Below, piece by piece: positions 9,677 to 18,990 of a DNA stretch of 64,000 nt. Location: positions 3,968,001 through 4,032,000 of the forward strand of contig CP138906.1 in the NCBI GenBank assembly GCA_033977085.1. The letters run 5' to 3'. Source of the DNA: Apirhabdus apintestini (GTDB taxonomy: Bacteria > Pseudomonadota > Gammaproteobacteria > Enterobacterales > Enterobacteriaceae). The notes under the pieces were generated by a model. The model did not search any database and had not been told where the DNA came from. It saw only the letters and a list, made by a program, of their open reading frames with translations. Each line of letters starts with the position of its first letter. Position 1 is the first letter of the stretch. The position numbers were made by a program, and so were the translations under genes.

Positions 9677-10540
9677 CTACTCGATGTTTTGAATCTGCTC
9701 ACGCATTTGCTCAATCAGCACCTTCAGACTCAATGGCCGAATTTGTAATATCCGCATTGATTGATTTTGAGGCGAGCGTGTTCGACTCACGGTTAAATTC
9801 CTGCATCATAAAATCCAGGCGCCGGCCAACGGCTTCTTTCTTCTTCAGGATGTTATAGGTTTCTTTTACGTGCGCATCCAGCCTGTCCAGCTCTTCAGCA
9901 ACGTCAAGGCGCTGGGCCATCAGCACCAACTCTTGCTCCAGGCGATTATTTTCCAGCTGCACGTCTGCTTCTTCGAGTTTTGCAACCAGCCGCTCACGCT
10001 GCCACTTTATAATATCCGGCATCTGCGCGCGTACGCTGGCGACTTCCGCGCTGACGGATTCCAGCCGCTGCTCAATGAGCGTTTTCAACGCCTGGCCCTC
10101 AGTTTCGCGCGCGGTGATGAAATCATCCAGCACGCTTTCCAGCGCGGCCAGAATATCGCGGTTGATGACATCAAGATCCTGCTCCTGCGCTGCCATAACA
10201 CCGGGCCAGCGCAGGATATCTACCGGATCAATTTCACCTTCGTCGCTCTGCATTTTTACCCAGTTTGCTGCCTGAACCAGCTGCTTTGCCAGCGCTTCAT
10301 TTAATTGCAGAGATGAACTGGCGCGGGGATCGGCTTCAAAACGCAGAGTACATTCTACTTTACCGCGCGTGAGTCGATTGCGAATGCGTTCGCGGGCGAC
10401 GGGCTCCAGGCCGCGAAATTGCTCCGGCATACGGAACCAGGTTTCCAGGTAACGTTGGTTTACCGAACGCAGCTCCAGGAGGCGCTACCCCAATCACCCT
10501 TAATCTCTCGTCGGGCATAGGCGGTCATACTGCGAATCAT
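9677..10540 (-). pseudogene. yicC: YicC-family endoribonuclease (two frameshifts)
   Basis: YicC is a stress-linked endoribonuclease of about 287 residues. The translation from ATG 10540 (MIRSMTAYARREIKG) matches. One G is missing near 10482 (TGGAGC for TGGGAGC), and an extra T near 9727 displaces the last 20 residues. The real tail, LKVLIEQMREQIQNIE, is readable to TAG at 9677. The long middle part is open and conserved. It is divergent from rph, as in E. coli. The accessory block begins just past its 3' end. Confidence 0.93.
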
Positions 10541-10624
10541 AAGTCATACCTGCTTTTTAAACGTGGATGGAGGGATTATAGCTACAGGGGCCCCGGCAGG
10601 ATAGGAATAAGCGCCCGAAGTCCG

Positions 10625-10630
10625 TATAAT
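10625..10630 (+). promoter_or_regulatory. Possible rph-pyrE promoter -10 element
   Basis: TATAAT lies 35 bp before the rph start. The -35 region about 17 bp upstream is poor, so this is a tentative call. Confidence 0.4.
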
Positions 10631-10665
10631 GCGCAGCCACACTCGTTGCAAGCAGGAGCTTACCT

Positions 10666-11382
10666 ATGCGTCCATCCGGTCGTAGCGCCGAACAGGTGCG
10701 TCCTATTACCCTGACCCGCCATTATACAAAACACGCAGAAGGCTCCGTGCTGGTCGAGTTTGGTGAAACCAAAGTGTTGTGTACCGCTAGCGTGGAAGAG
10801 GGCGTACCGCGCTTTCTGAAAGGCCAGGGCCAGGGCTGGATCACCGCTGAGTATGGAATGTTGCCGCGGGCGACCCATACGCGTAATGCACGTGAGGCTG
10901 CCAGAGGCAAACAGGGCGGCCGCACCATGGAAATTCAACGCCTTATCGCACGCGCGCTGCGCGCTGCCGTTGATTTAACCGTATTAGGCGAATATACCGT
11001 AACCCTGGACTGCGACGTGATTCAGGCAGATGGCGGAACGCGCACGGCCTCGATCACCGGCGCCTGCGTTGCGCTGGCGGATGCACTGAATGGCCTTGTC
11101 TCCAGCGGTAAATTAAAGCGTAACCCGCTTAGAGGGATGGTTGCTGCCGTGTCTGTCGGTATTGTTAACGGTGAAGCGCTGTGCGATCTCGAATATATTG
11201 AGGATTCCTCGGCGGAAACCGATATGAACGTTGTGATGACCGAAGATGGCCGGATGATTGAAGTGCAGGGTACCGCGGAAGGTGAGCCGTTCTCGCATGA
11301 GGAGCTGCTGTCCCTGCTGGCGTTGGCCAGAGGGGGAATAGAATCGATAATCGCGTCGCAGAAGGCGGCGCTGGCAGAATAG
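10666..11382 (+). CDS. rph: Ribonuclease PH
   Basis: A phosphorolytic 3'-5' exoribonuclease that trims tRNA precursors, and the first gene of rph-pyrE. The 238-residue frame equals the E. coli length. It has the N-terminal MRPSGRSAEQVRPI block and catalytic-domain sequences such as TLDCDVIQADGGTRTASITG. The start at ATG 10666 follows AGGAGCTTACCT. Unlike most neighbours it has no frame break. Its translation close to the end is what normally couples with the pyrE attenuator. Confidence 0.97.
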   Translation: MRPSGRSAEQVRPITLTRHYTKHAEGSVLVEFGETKVLCTASVEEGVPRFLKGQGQGWITAEYGMLPRATHTRNAREAARGKQGGRTMEIQRLIARALRAAVDLTVLGEYTVTLDCDVIQADGGTRTASITGACVALADALNGLVSSGKLKRNPLRGMVAAVSVGIVNGEALCDLEYIEDSSAETDMNVVMTEDGRMIEVQGTAEGEPFSHEELLSLLALARGGIESIIASQKAALAE

Positions 11383-11389
11383 TTTTTCA

Positions 11390-11412
11390 GGCGGCCTTCG
11401 GGTCGCCTTTTT
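11390..11412 (+). promoter_or_regulatory. pyrE attenuator (UTP-sensitive terminator hairpin)
   Basis: GGCGGCC, a TTCG tetraloop and GGTCGCC, then TTTTT, starting 8 bp after the rph stop. In E. coli this hairpin ends transcription unless low UTP slows RNA polymerase, so that ribosomes finishing rph block the hairpin. The position here is equivalent. Confidence 0.85.
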
Positions 11413-11472
11413 GTGCCCGTAGGTTCACCGTGCAGGCGGGCAAAGGTGCACCATTATCTGAGGAGTCAGCCC

Positions 11473-12114
11473 ATGAAACCGTATCAGCGCCAGTTTATTG
11501 AATTTGCGCTCAGCAAACAGGTACTGAAATTCGGCGAGTTCACGCTTAAGTCCGGGCGGGTCAGCCCTTATTTCTTTAACGCCGGATTATTTAATACCGG
11601 CCGTGATTTAGCGCTATTAGGCCAGTTCTATGCCGATGCGCTGATGGATGCCGATATTGCTTTTGATGTGCTATTCGGCCCGGCTTATAAGGGCATCCCT
11701 ATTGCAACTACTACGGCAGTCGCTCTGGCACAGCGCCATAACAGGGATGTGCCGTATTGCTTCAATCGTAAAGAGGCAAAAGATCACGGTGAAGGCGGCT
11801 CTCTGGTTGGCAGCCCGTTAATAGGGCGGATTATGTTGGTTGATGATGTGATTACCGCAGGTACGGCGATCCGTGAATCAATGGACATTATTCAGGCAAA
11901 CGACGCGACGCTGGCTGGCGTACTAATTTCACTGAATCGCCAGGAAAGAGGGCAGGGAACGCTGTCTGCCATTCAGGAGGTAGAGCGTGATTATGGCTGT
12001 AAGGTCACCTCAATTATCTCGCTGGATGACGTGGTCTCGTGGCTGGAAGAGCAGGAAGGCATGTCGACGCACCTGGTTTCCGTGCGGGCTTATCGTGAAA
12101 TGTACGGTGTGTAA
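11473..12114 (+). CDS. pyrE: Orotate phosphoribosyltransferase
   Basis: Converts orotate and PRPP to orotidine monophosphate in pyrimidine synthesis. ATG 11473 (MKPYQRQFIEF) is chosen because AGGAG lies 8 bp before it and the protein is then 213 residues, as in E. coli; the frame is open further upstream to 11413. The PRPP-binding motif MLVDDVITAGTA is intact. It is downstream of rph behind the attenuator. No lesion is seen. Confidence 0.97.
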   Translation: MKPYQRQFIEFALSKQVLKFGEFTLKSGRVSPYFFNAGLFNTGRDLALLGQFYADALMDADIAFDVLFGPAYKGIPIATTTAVALAQRHNRDVPYCFNRKEAKDHGEGGSLVGSPLIGRIMLVDDVITAGTAIRESMDIIQANDATLAGVLISLNRQERGQGTLSAIQEVERDYGCKVTSIISLDDVVSWLEEQEGMSTHLVSVRAYREMYGV

Positions 12115-12133
12115 GTGCGATAAAGCGTGATTC

Positions 12134-12171
12134 GGTGAGTCAGCGTTTAAAACCCATATTGCTGACTCACC
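12134..12171. repeat. Perfect 11-bp inverted repeat after pyrE
   Basis: GGTGAGTCAGC and its exact complement are separated by 16 bp. There is no T run, so it is not a standard terminator. Function unknown. Confidence 0.7.
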
Positions 12172-12226
12172 CCTTAGATTCCAGGTTAGATTATTCAGTA
12201 ACGCGAATTTTAGCCGGGTATGTAAT

Positions 12227-12260
12227 AAAAAACGCCCGGGTTGAGATACAGGCGTTTTTT
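12227..12260. terminator. Bidirectional terminator between pyrE and slmA
   Basis: AAAAAACGCC and GGCGTTTTTT form a symmetrical stem around a 14-nt loop. It can terminate both the rightward pyrE and the leftward slmA transcripts. Confidence 0.85.
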
Positions 12261-12287
12261 ATTGGAGGTGAAAGCGTTTTACAACGC

Positions 12288-12884
12288 TTAACGAAGCTGG
12301 GCGGCAATCAGCGGCCAGCGAGCATCGAAGTCATCGGTAGGAAGGTAGCGAAATTCGCTGCGCACAAACCGGGATAACATTCCTTCACAGAAAGCGAGTA
12401 ACTGGCTGGCAAGCAGCGCTTCATCGGTAATAAAACCCTCACCTTCACGCATTTTTCGTTCACGTAGCACTTGGCGAATTTGTGCCTCGATGCGTTCAAA
12501 AAGTTGATTAATGCGCCCCTGAAGCCTGTCTTGTTCGAACATGAGCGCATGTCCCGTCATGATACGCGTAAGGCCGGGATTGCGTTCCCCAAAGCCTAAC
12601 AGAAGTAAAACAATGAGACGTAAACGCTGCGTAGTATCTTTTTCGTCTTTAAGAATAAGATTGATACGTGTTATCAGGCTGTCTTCAATGAACTCAATCA
12701 GACTGTCAAACATCTTAGTTTTACTGGGAAAGTGGCGATAAAGCGCAGCTTCCGAAACGCCGATGGATGCGGCCAATTTTGCTGTGGTAATACGCTGGCT
12801 GCCGTCGCTTGATTCAAGCATCTGCGCCAAAGACTGAAGTATTTCTTCGCGACGATTCCTTTTCGCAGTCTGTTTTTCTGCCAT
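12288..12884 (-). CDS. slmA: Nucleoid occlusion factor SlmA
   Basis: A TetR-fold DNA-binding protein that blocks FtsZ ring assembly over the nucleoid. The frame is 198 residues, the E. coli length, with the HTH region TAKLAASIGVSEAALYRHF at about residues 33-51 and the conserved C-terminus FDARWPLIAAQLR. It lies between pyrE and dut as in E. coli. Intact. Confidence 0.97.
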   Translation of the reverse strand: MAEKQTAKRNRREEILQSLAQMLESSDGSQRITTAKLAASIGVSEAALYRHFPSKTKMFDSLIEFIEDSLITRINLILKDEKDTTQRLRLIVLLLLGFGERNPGLTRIMTGHALMFEQDRLQGRINQLFERIEAQIRQVLRERKMREGEGFITDEALLASQLLAFCEGMLSRFVRSEFRYLPTDDFDARWPLIAAQLR

Positions 12885-13009
12885 GTTTTAAAATACCCCT
12901 GAAAAGAACATCCCACGGTCATCGCTCACATAGCGACCACAAGCGAAGGGCGCCTGTGGAATAAGGAATATCTTATTAAAGCTATTGGCGTGCTTAAAAT
13001 ATCGGCCGC

Positions 13010-13467
13010 TTATTGTCGACCTGAATGCCCAAAACCGCCTTCGCCACGTTCTGTTGCAGAAAAGTCTTCTACGACATTAAATTCTGCCTGTACCACCGGG
13101 ACAAAGATCATTTGTGCGATGCGCTCGCCTGGTTCGATGGTAAAGCTCTCCTGGGCGCGGTTCCATACAGAAACCATTAATTGTCCCTGGTAGTCGGAAT
13201 CAATAAGACCGACTAAATTGCCAAGAACAACTCCGTGTTTATGACCAAGCCCGGAACGCGGCAGCACCATGGCAGCCAGCGATGGATCGGCAATATGTAT
13301 CGCAAGCCCCGTCGGCAGTAATACTGTCGCTCCTGGTGCTAGTTCTATGGCGTCGTCCAGGCAAGCGCGCAAATCGAGCCCGGCAGATCCTGATGTTGCG
13401 TGCGTCGGCAAAGGAAATTGATTGCCGAAGCGGGGATCTAAAATTTTAACGTCGATTTTTTCATCAT
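13010..13467 (-). CDS. dut: dUTP diphosphatase, fused in frame to coaBC as sequenced
   Basis: Hydrolyses dUTP to dUMP and pyrophosphate. The trimeric dUTPase motifs are present: LPTGLAIHIADP, PRSGLGHKHG, GLIDSDYQGQ, and the C-terminal GEGGFGHSGRQ. In E. coli dut starts at ATGATG inside the end of coaBC. Here the A run after ATGATG (13456-13461) has six bases where seven are needed, so the dut ATG is out of frame while the coaBC frame runs straight into dut (TRYDEKIDVKILDPR). The catalytic part itself is intact. Confidence 0.93.
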
Positions 13468-14656
13468 AACGGGTCATAATCTCATCGAGTAAATGATGGC
13501 CAAGAAGCGCCTTACGCATATGCGGAAGTACTTTATCGCCTTCCTGCCAGAATAAATGCAATGCGTTGTTATCGCTATTAAACCCCTGATTTAAAAGCGA
13601 TACGTCATTGGCGCAAATAAGGTCTAGATTTTTCTGTGTGCGTTTTTTCCGAGCGTATTCTTCCACATTATTTGTTTCCGCAGCAAACCCAACAACATAA
13701 GGTCGATGCGTTTTAAGCGCGGCGACGCCTGCAACGATATCCGGGTTTTTCACCATTTTTATTGTTAATTCATCGCCTTGCTTTTTAATTTTTTCATCAA
13801 AGATATGCATTGCCCGGTAATCTGCGACCGCGGCGCAGCCAATAAAGATATTTTGTTGCGGCGCATGCTGCTGCACTACGGATTCCATTTCCAGCGCGGT
13901 GGTGATGTCGATACGTTTTACATTAGGGGTGTAGGTAGCGAAACCGGCCCGCAGACAAGAGTGACTTCGGCGCCACGCTGCGCGGCGGCGGCGGCAATGG
14001 CAAACCCCATTTTTCCGGAACTGTGGTTGCTGATGTAACGCACCGGGTCCAGCGGTTCACGTGTTGGGCCGGCGGTAATCATTATTTTAAGCTGTTTTAA
14101 ATCACTAGCCTGTAAAAAATGCTGCTCAGCGAAATCAACCAGTGCAAGGGATCGAGCATTCTGCCCGGGCCTATATCGCCGCAGGCCTGGCTGCCGCTAT
14201 CCGGCCCCCAAATGAAAAAGCTCCGCGCGGTCAGGCGCGCCAGGTTGTCCTGCGTGGCGGTAGCACGAAACATTTGCTGGTTCATCGCCGGGGCCAGTGC
14301 AATAGGCGCGGCGGTAGCAAGGCAAAGCGTCGTTACTAAATCGTTTGCCATACCGGCGGCAAGGCGTGCGATAAGATCCGCCGTCGCCGGAGCCAGGATG
14401 ACTAAATCCGCCCACTTACCCAGTTCAATATGTCCCATCGCCGCCTCGGCGGCCGGATCTAACAGGCTTTCCGATACCGGATGCCCGGACACAGCCTGCA
14501 GGCTTAGCGGCGTAATAAACGCACGCGCTGCTTCAGTCATTGCAACCCGTACTTCTGCGCCGCGTTCGCGCAGGCGTCGAACCAATTCCGGCGCTTTATA
14601 AGCGGCGATGCCGCCGCTGACGCCCAGAACGATTTTTTGCCGGAAAGCCCCGTCAT
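13446..14656 (-). pseudogene. coaBC: CoaBC, phosphopantothenoylcysteine decarboxylase/synthetase (four single-base breaks)
   Basis: A bifunctional enzyme of coenzyme A synthesis. The CoaC flavoprotein part includes AVSGHPVSESLLDP and APAMNQQMF. The CoaB part includes ITAGPTREPLDPVRYISNHS and KIKKQGDELTIKMVKNPD. Breaks: A7 to A6 near 14632 after the start (MTGLSGKK), one G lost near 14147, one C lost near 13923, and A7 to A6 at 13456-13461 fusing the end to dut. All catalytic regions survive. The gene is essential in E. coli, so sequencing error is a serious alternative. Confidence 0.93.
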
Positions 14657-14819
14657 TTTATATTCCTGTGATGGCCGCGGTGAGTAGGATATTTTATCAC
14701 AACCCGATAAAGGTCGGACGTATCTGCTTTTACGAGGAGCGCCGCATTCTATCCGTTTTTTCTCGCTCGTCTGAATAACGCCTGATATTTTTACTGTATT
14801 AATATACAGGAGTATGGCA

Positions 14820-15489
14820 ATGAAAGATGAACAGGATGTGCTGATGCCGCCTCGGGAGAAGTTGCTTAAGTATGGCGCGCGCGTACTCACGGATGTTGAA
14901 CTGCTGGCAATTTTTTTGCGTACCGGAAAACCTGGGTGCATGTTTTAGTGCTGGCTAACAGGCTGCTGCGCCATTTTCCTTCTTTGCGGCATCTTCTCAC
15001 CGCTGAACTGACGGAGTTTCGTCAGGTTGGCGGAATCGGTATGGCCAAATACGCGCAATTGCATGCGATTGCTGAGCTAGCGCGGCGCTATTATTCAGCG
15101 TGCATCGAGGAAGAAAAGGCGCTCCTCAGCCCGGAGATGACGCGGATTTTTTGCAAAGTCAGCTTTCTGATGAAGAGCGGGAAATTTTTATGGTTATATT
15201 TTTGGATAACCAAAATCGGGTAATAAAATGCAGCCGAATGTTTATGGGGACGCTGGGACACGTTGAGGTCCACCCGAGAGAAATTGTGCGCGAAGGGATG
15301 AAAGTGAATGCCGCCGCTGTTATTCTGGCACACAATCATCCTTCCGGGCGGGCTGAACCCAGCCGGGCAGACAAAATGATTACTGAACGTATCATAAAAA
15401 CATGTACGTTTATGGATATTCGCGTACTTGACCACTTGGTTATTGGGCGTGGAGAGTACGTTTCATTCGCTGAACGCGGTTGGATTTAA
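14820..15489 (+). pseudogene. radC: RadC/UPF0758 JAB-domain protein (two frameshifts)
   Basis: A RadC-family protein with a JAB metallopeptidase fold; its cellular role is poorly defined. The start at ATG 14820 (MKDEQDVLMPPREKLL) follows CAGGAG. Breaks: one base missing near 14932 (after RTGKPG) and a T run one base short near 15148. The JAB zinc motif HNHPSG is intact in the last fragment. It lies between coaBC (divergent) and rpmB as in E. coli. Confidence 0.92.
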
Positions 15490-15531
15490 ACCAGAGCGCC
15501 CGATCCTTCGGGATCTTTCTCCGTTCTGGGC

Positions 15532-15560
15532 TTGAGCACATCCCTTACACAGCGTATACT
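15532..15560 (+). promoter_or_regulatory. rpmBG promoter
   Basis: TTGAGC (15532-15537), a 17-bp spacer and TATACT (15555-15560), about 140 bp before rpmB. This leaves a long, GC-rich leader with possible stems. Confidence 0.7.
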
Positions 15561-15703
15561 ACGCCACCTTTGAGAATCTCGGGTTTGGCATTTGGGCCTG
15601 GCATCACGAGCTCAAATGAACCGCAGGACCAGGCCAGCAGGCCTGACGAGGCTGCCAATACCCTATACGAAGCTCGAGCTAATTTGATTTTTGGAGAATA
15701 GAC

Positions 15704-15939
15704 ATGTCCCGAATCTGCCAAGTTACTGGCAAGCGTCCGGTGACCGGTAATAACCGTTCCCACGCACTGAACGCGACTAAACGCCGTTTTCTGCCGAACC
15801 TGCACTCTCACCGTTTTTGGGTTGAGAGCGAAAAGCGTTTCGTTACCCTGCGTGTATCTGCTAAAGGTATGCGTGTAATCGACAAAAAGGCATCGATGCG
15901 GTTCTGGCCGATATGCGTGCCCGCGGCGAGAAGTACTAA
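15704..15939 (+). pseudogene. rpmB: 50S ribosomal protein L28 (C-terminal frameshift)
   Basis: The first 62 or so residues equal E. coli L28 (MSRICQVTGKRPVTGNNRSH onwards). The A run near 15887 has five bases instead of six, so the frame leaves L28 after VIDKK. Restoring one A gives GIDAVLADMRARGEKY and TAA at 15937-15939, a 78-residue protein. L28 is important for growth, so this break is more likely a sequence error or a corrected slippage site than a true null. Confidence 0.93.
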
Positions 15940-15952
15940 GAGGAACTAAGTC

Positions 15953-16120
15953 ATGGCTAAAGGTATTCGCGAGAAGATCAAGCTGGTTTCTTCTGCCGGT
16001 ACTGGTCACTTTTACACGACCACGAAGAACAAACGCACCAAACCTGAAAAACTGGAACTGAAGAAATTCGATCCGGTTGTTCGCCAGCACGTTGTATACA
16101 AAGAAGCTAAAATTAAATAA
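15953..16120 (+). CDS. rpmG: 50S ribosomal protein L33
   Basis: A 55-residue frame, MAKGIREKIKLVSSAG to HVVYKEAKIK, matching E. coli L33 in length and sequence. It starts 13 bp after the rpmB stop in the same transcript. Intact. Confidence 0.97.
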   Translation: MAKGIREKIKLVSSAGTGHFYTTTKNKRTKPEKLELKKFDPVVRQHVVYKEAKIK

Positions 16121-16140
16121 TTTCAGCGGTTTGTATTTTA

Positions 16141-16168
16141 AAAACCCGGCTTAGTCCGGGTTTTTATT
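16141..16168 (+). terminator. rpmBG terminator
   Basis: ACCCGG and CCGGGT stem followed by TTTTATT, 20 bp after rpmG. Confidence 0.85.
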
Positions 16169-16169
16169 G

Positions 16170-16550
16170 TCATCCGTAAACTCCCTTCCTGGCAGGTGGT
16201 ATTGCTTGCCGACTAAAAATCATGGCCTGCAAACGAATCCTTAAATCCGTTGGCTCTGCCTTATTGTTTTGCATAAAACATAGCGGAATGGGCAAAAAAT
16301 TCCTTGGGCGGTATTTGGTTATTTCGCAGGGGGAATACTTAACCCTATCTTCTGCTATAGCAATGTTGATACGCCTATAACTATGGAAGATAGGCTGAAT
16401 CTGTTTCTTTCAATTCCTTCAATCATCCAGAAATTTTCCATAATGGATGCTGGTGCTAACAGTGCCGTTTACTGCGCAGAGGCCTTTCTCCATTAAGTGG
16501 GTTGAGATAATGTGGATATGGCAAACGTTCTGCTTACGTATCGCCAGTGG
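16170..16550. other. Intergenic remnant between rpmG and IS21 copy 2
   Basis: mutM would be expected here by comparison with E. coli, but I cannot recognise any of it. A short open stretch around 16336-16496 on the plus strand (ITMEDRLNLFLSIPS) matches nothing I know. The region ends at the IS21 edge. Confidence 0.45.
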
Positions 16551-16635
16551 TGTTACCAACGGTGCAAAACTGATCCACCCCAGCGGTTGAAAACTGATCC
16601 AGGGTTAATCTGCTCCTCTGAATACAGGGGAGCTT

Positions 16636-17589
<954 letters not shown>

Positions 17590-17653
17590 CCTTCGACAGG
17601 CAGCCGTTGCATCATCCGCTGTCCATCTATGACACGTTCTGCAGAGGAGCTGC

Positions 17654-18436
17654 ATGATGGTCGAACTACAACATCAACGGCTGATGGTGCTTGCTGAACG
17701 AGCCCAGCTGGACAGCCTTATCGGCGCGGCGCCGGCACTGTCGCAACAGGCAGTGGATCAGGAATGGAGCTATATGGACTTCCTGGAGCACCTGCTACAT
17801 GAGGAGAAACTGGCCCGGCATCAGCGTAAACAGGCGATGTACACGCGGATGGCAGCCTTCCCGGCGGTGAAGACGTTCGAGGAATACGACTTCACCTTCG
17901 CCACCGGCGCACCTCAGAAGCAAATCCAGTCGCTGCGTTCCCTGAGCTTCATCGAACGTAACGAAAACATCGTGTTGCTGGGCCCCTCGGGCGTGGGGAA
18001 AACACATCTGGCGATAGCCATGGGCTACGAGGCAGTACGGGCGGGCATCAAGGTTCGCTTCACAACAGCAGCGGACCTGCTGTTACAGCTGTCGACTTCC
18101 CAGCGTCAGGGGCGTTACAAAACGACACTCAATCGCGGTGTCATGGCCCCCAAACTGCTCATCATCGACGAAATAGGCTATCTGCCGTTCAGCCAGGAAG
18201 AGGCAAAGCTGTTCTTCCAGGTCATTGCCAAACGTTACGAAAAGAGCGCGATGATCCTGACCTCTAACCTGCCGTTCGGGCAGTGGGACCAGACGTTCGC
18301 GGGTGATGCAGCCCTGACATCGGCAATGCTGGACCGGATCTTACATCACTCACACGTAGTCCAGATAAAAGGAGAGAGCTATCGACTGAAGCAGAAACGA
18401 AAGGCCGGGGTTATAGCGGAAGCTAATCCTGAGTAA
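17654..18436 (+). CDS. istB: IS21 helper ATPase IstB
   Basis: A 260-residue AAA+ ATPase, identical to copy 1 apart from a short difference near residues 16-18 (AERAQLD in place of AEQLQLD). Walker A GPSGVGKT and Walker B LLIIDE are intact. It is the probable functional IstB of the three. Confidence 0.93.
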   Translation: MMVELQHQRLMVLAERAQLDSLIGAAPALSQQAVDQEWSYMDFLEHLLHEEKLARHQRKQAMYTRMAAFPAVKTFEEYDFTFATGAPQKQIQSLRSLSFIERNENIVLLGPSGVGKTHLAIAMGYEAVRAGIKVRFTTAADLLLQLSTSQRQGRYKTTLNRGVMAPKLLIIDEIGYLPFSQEEAKLFFQVIAKRYEKSAMILTSNLPFGQWDQTFAGDAALTSAMLDRILHHSHVVQIKGESYRLKQKRKAGVIAEANPE

Positions 18437-18504
18437 GCAAGGTGGATCAATATTAGACCGTTGGTGGTGACGGTAAGTGGATCACTTTTTACCCGTTGTT
18501 GACA

Positions 18505-18747
18505 ATTGTTACATAATCCCGCTGGGAGCGTTTTATTCTCCTGTAACGTTACCAGCAATCCCACTGCGTGTATTTTTATTGCTTAAGGGCTGCAAACACC
18601 CGGTTTTCCAAAGAAGGACCACCGGTTTCGCACGTCAGAATGAGCCCAAAAGTTCTAAAAACCATGGCCCATTGCTTGGTTCAAAATCAAAGATAATAAC
18701 GCAACGCCGTGAATCTCTACGCTTACAGAATGTGGCTTTAAGCTGCC
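18505..18747. other. Intergenic between IS21 copy 2 and spf, no gene seen
   Basis: In E. coli yihA (engB) is convergent with spf on this side. No EngB sequence is recognisable here, so it is presumably removed or lies elsewhere after the rearrangement. Confidence 0.45.
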
Positions 18748-18856
18748 AAAAAAACGCCCCGGCCATTTCTGACCGGGGCGGCTAAACTATTCAGCCAAAT
18801 CCGATTACGTGAAGTAAAAGGTCTGAAAGATAGAACATCTTACCTCTGTACCCTAC
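18748..18856 (-). ncRNA. spf: Spot 42 small RNA
   Basis: The minus strand reads GTAGGGTACAGAGGTAAGAT and matches the first 68 or so bases of E. coli Spot 42 exactly. The terminator stem differs by compensating changes (GCCCCGGTC/GGCCGGGGC) and ends in seven T. Length about 109 nt. Spot 42 pairs with galK and other sugar-metabolism mRNAs with Hfq and is repressed by CRP-cAMP. It lies just downstream of polA as in E. coli. Confidence 0.95.
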
Positions 18857-18990
18857 GCCAAGTAATGTACTCTTTTTTTAGGCGCGAAAAAGCACTTTTT
18901 GTAATTTATTGCATTTTTGCATTTCAAAACCCTATCAACTTCACAAAAATTTGCGTCTAAAAAGGCCTTTTGCTTAATTTTTATTCACTT

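Noticed and set aside
13778..14038. Plus-strand frames over coaBC and radC
   Set aside because: They are shadows of conserved minus-strand or opposite-frame coding sequence with no homology of their own.
18505..18747. Degraded yihA/engB next to spf
   Set aside because: Expected from E. coli order, but no EngB G-motif or other stretch could be read in any frame.
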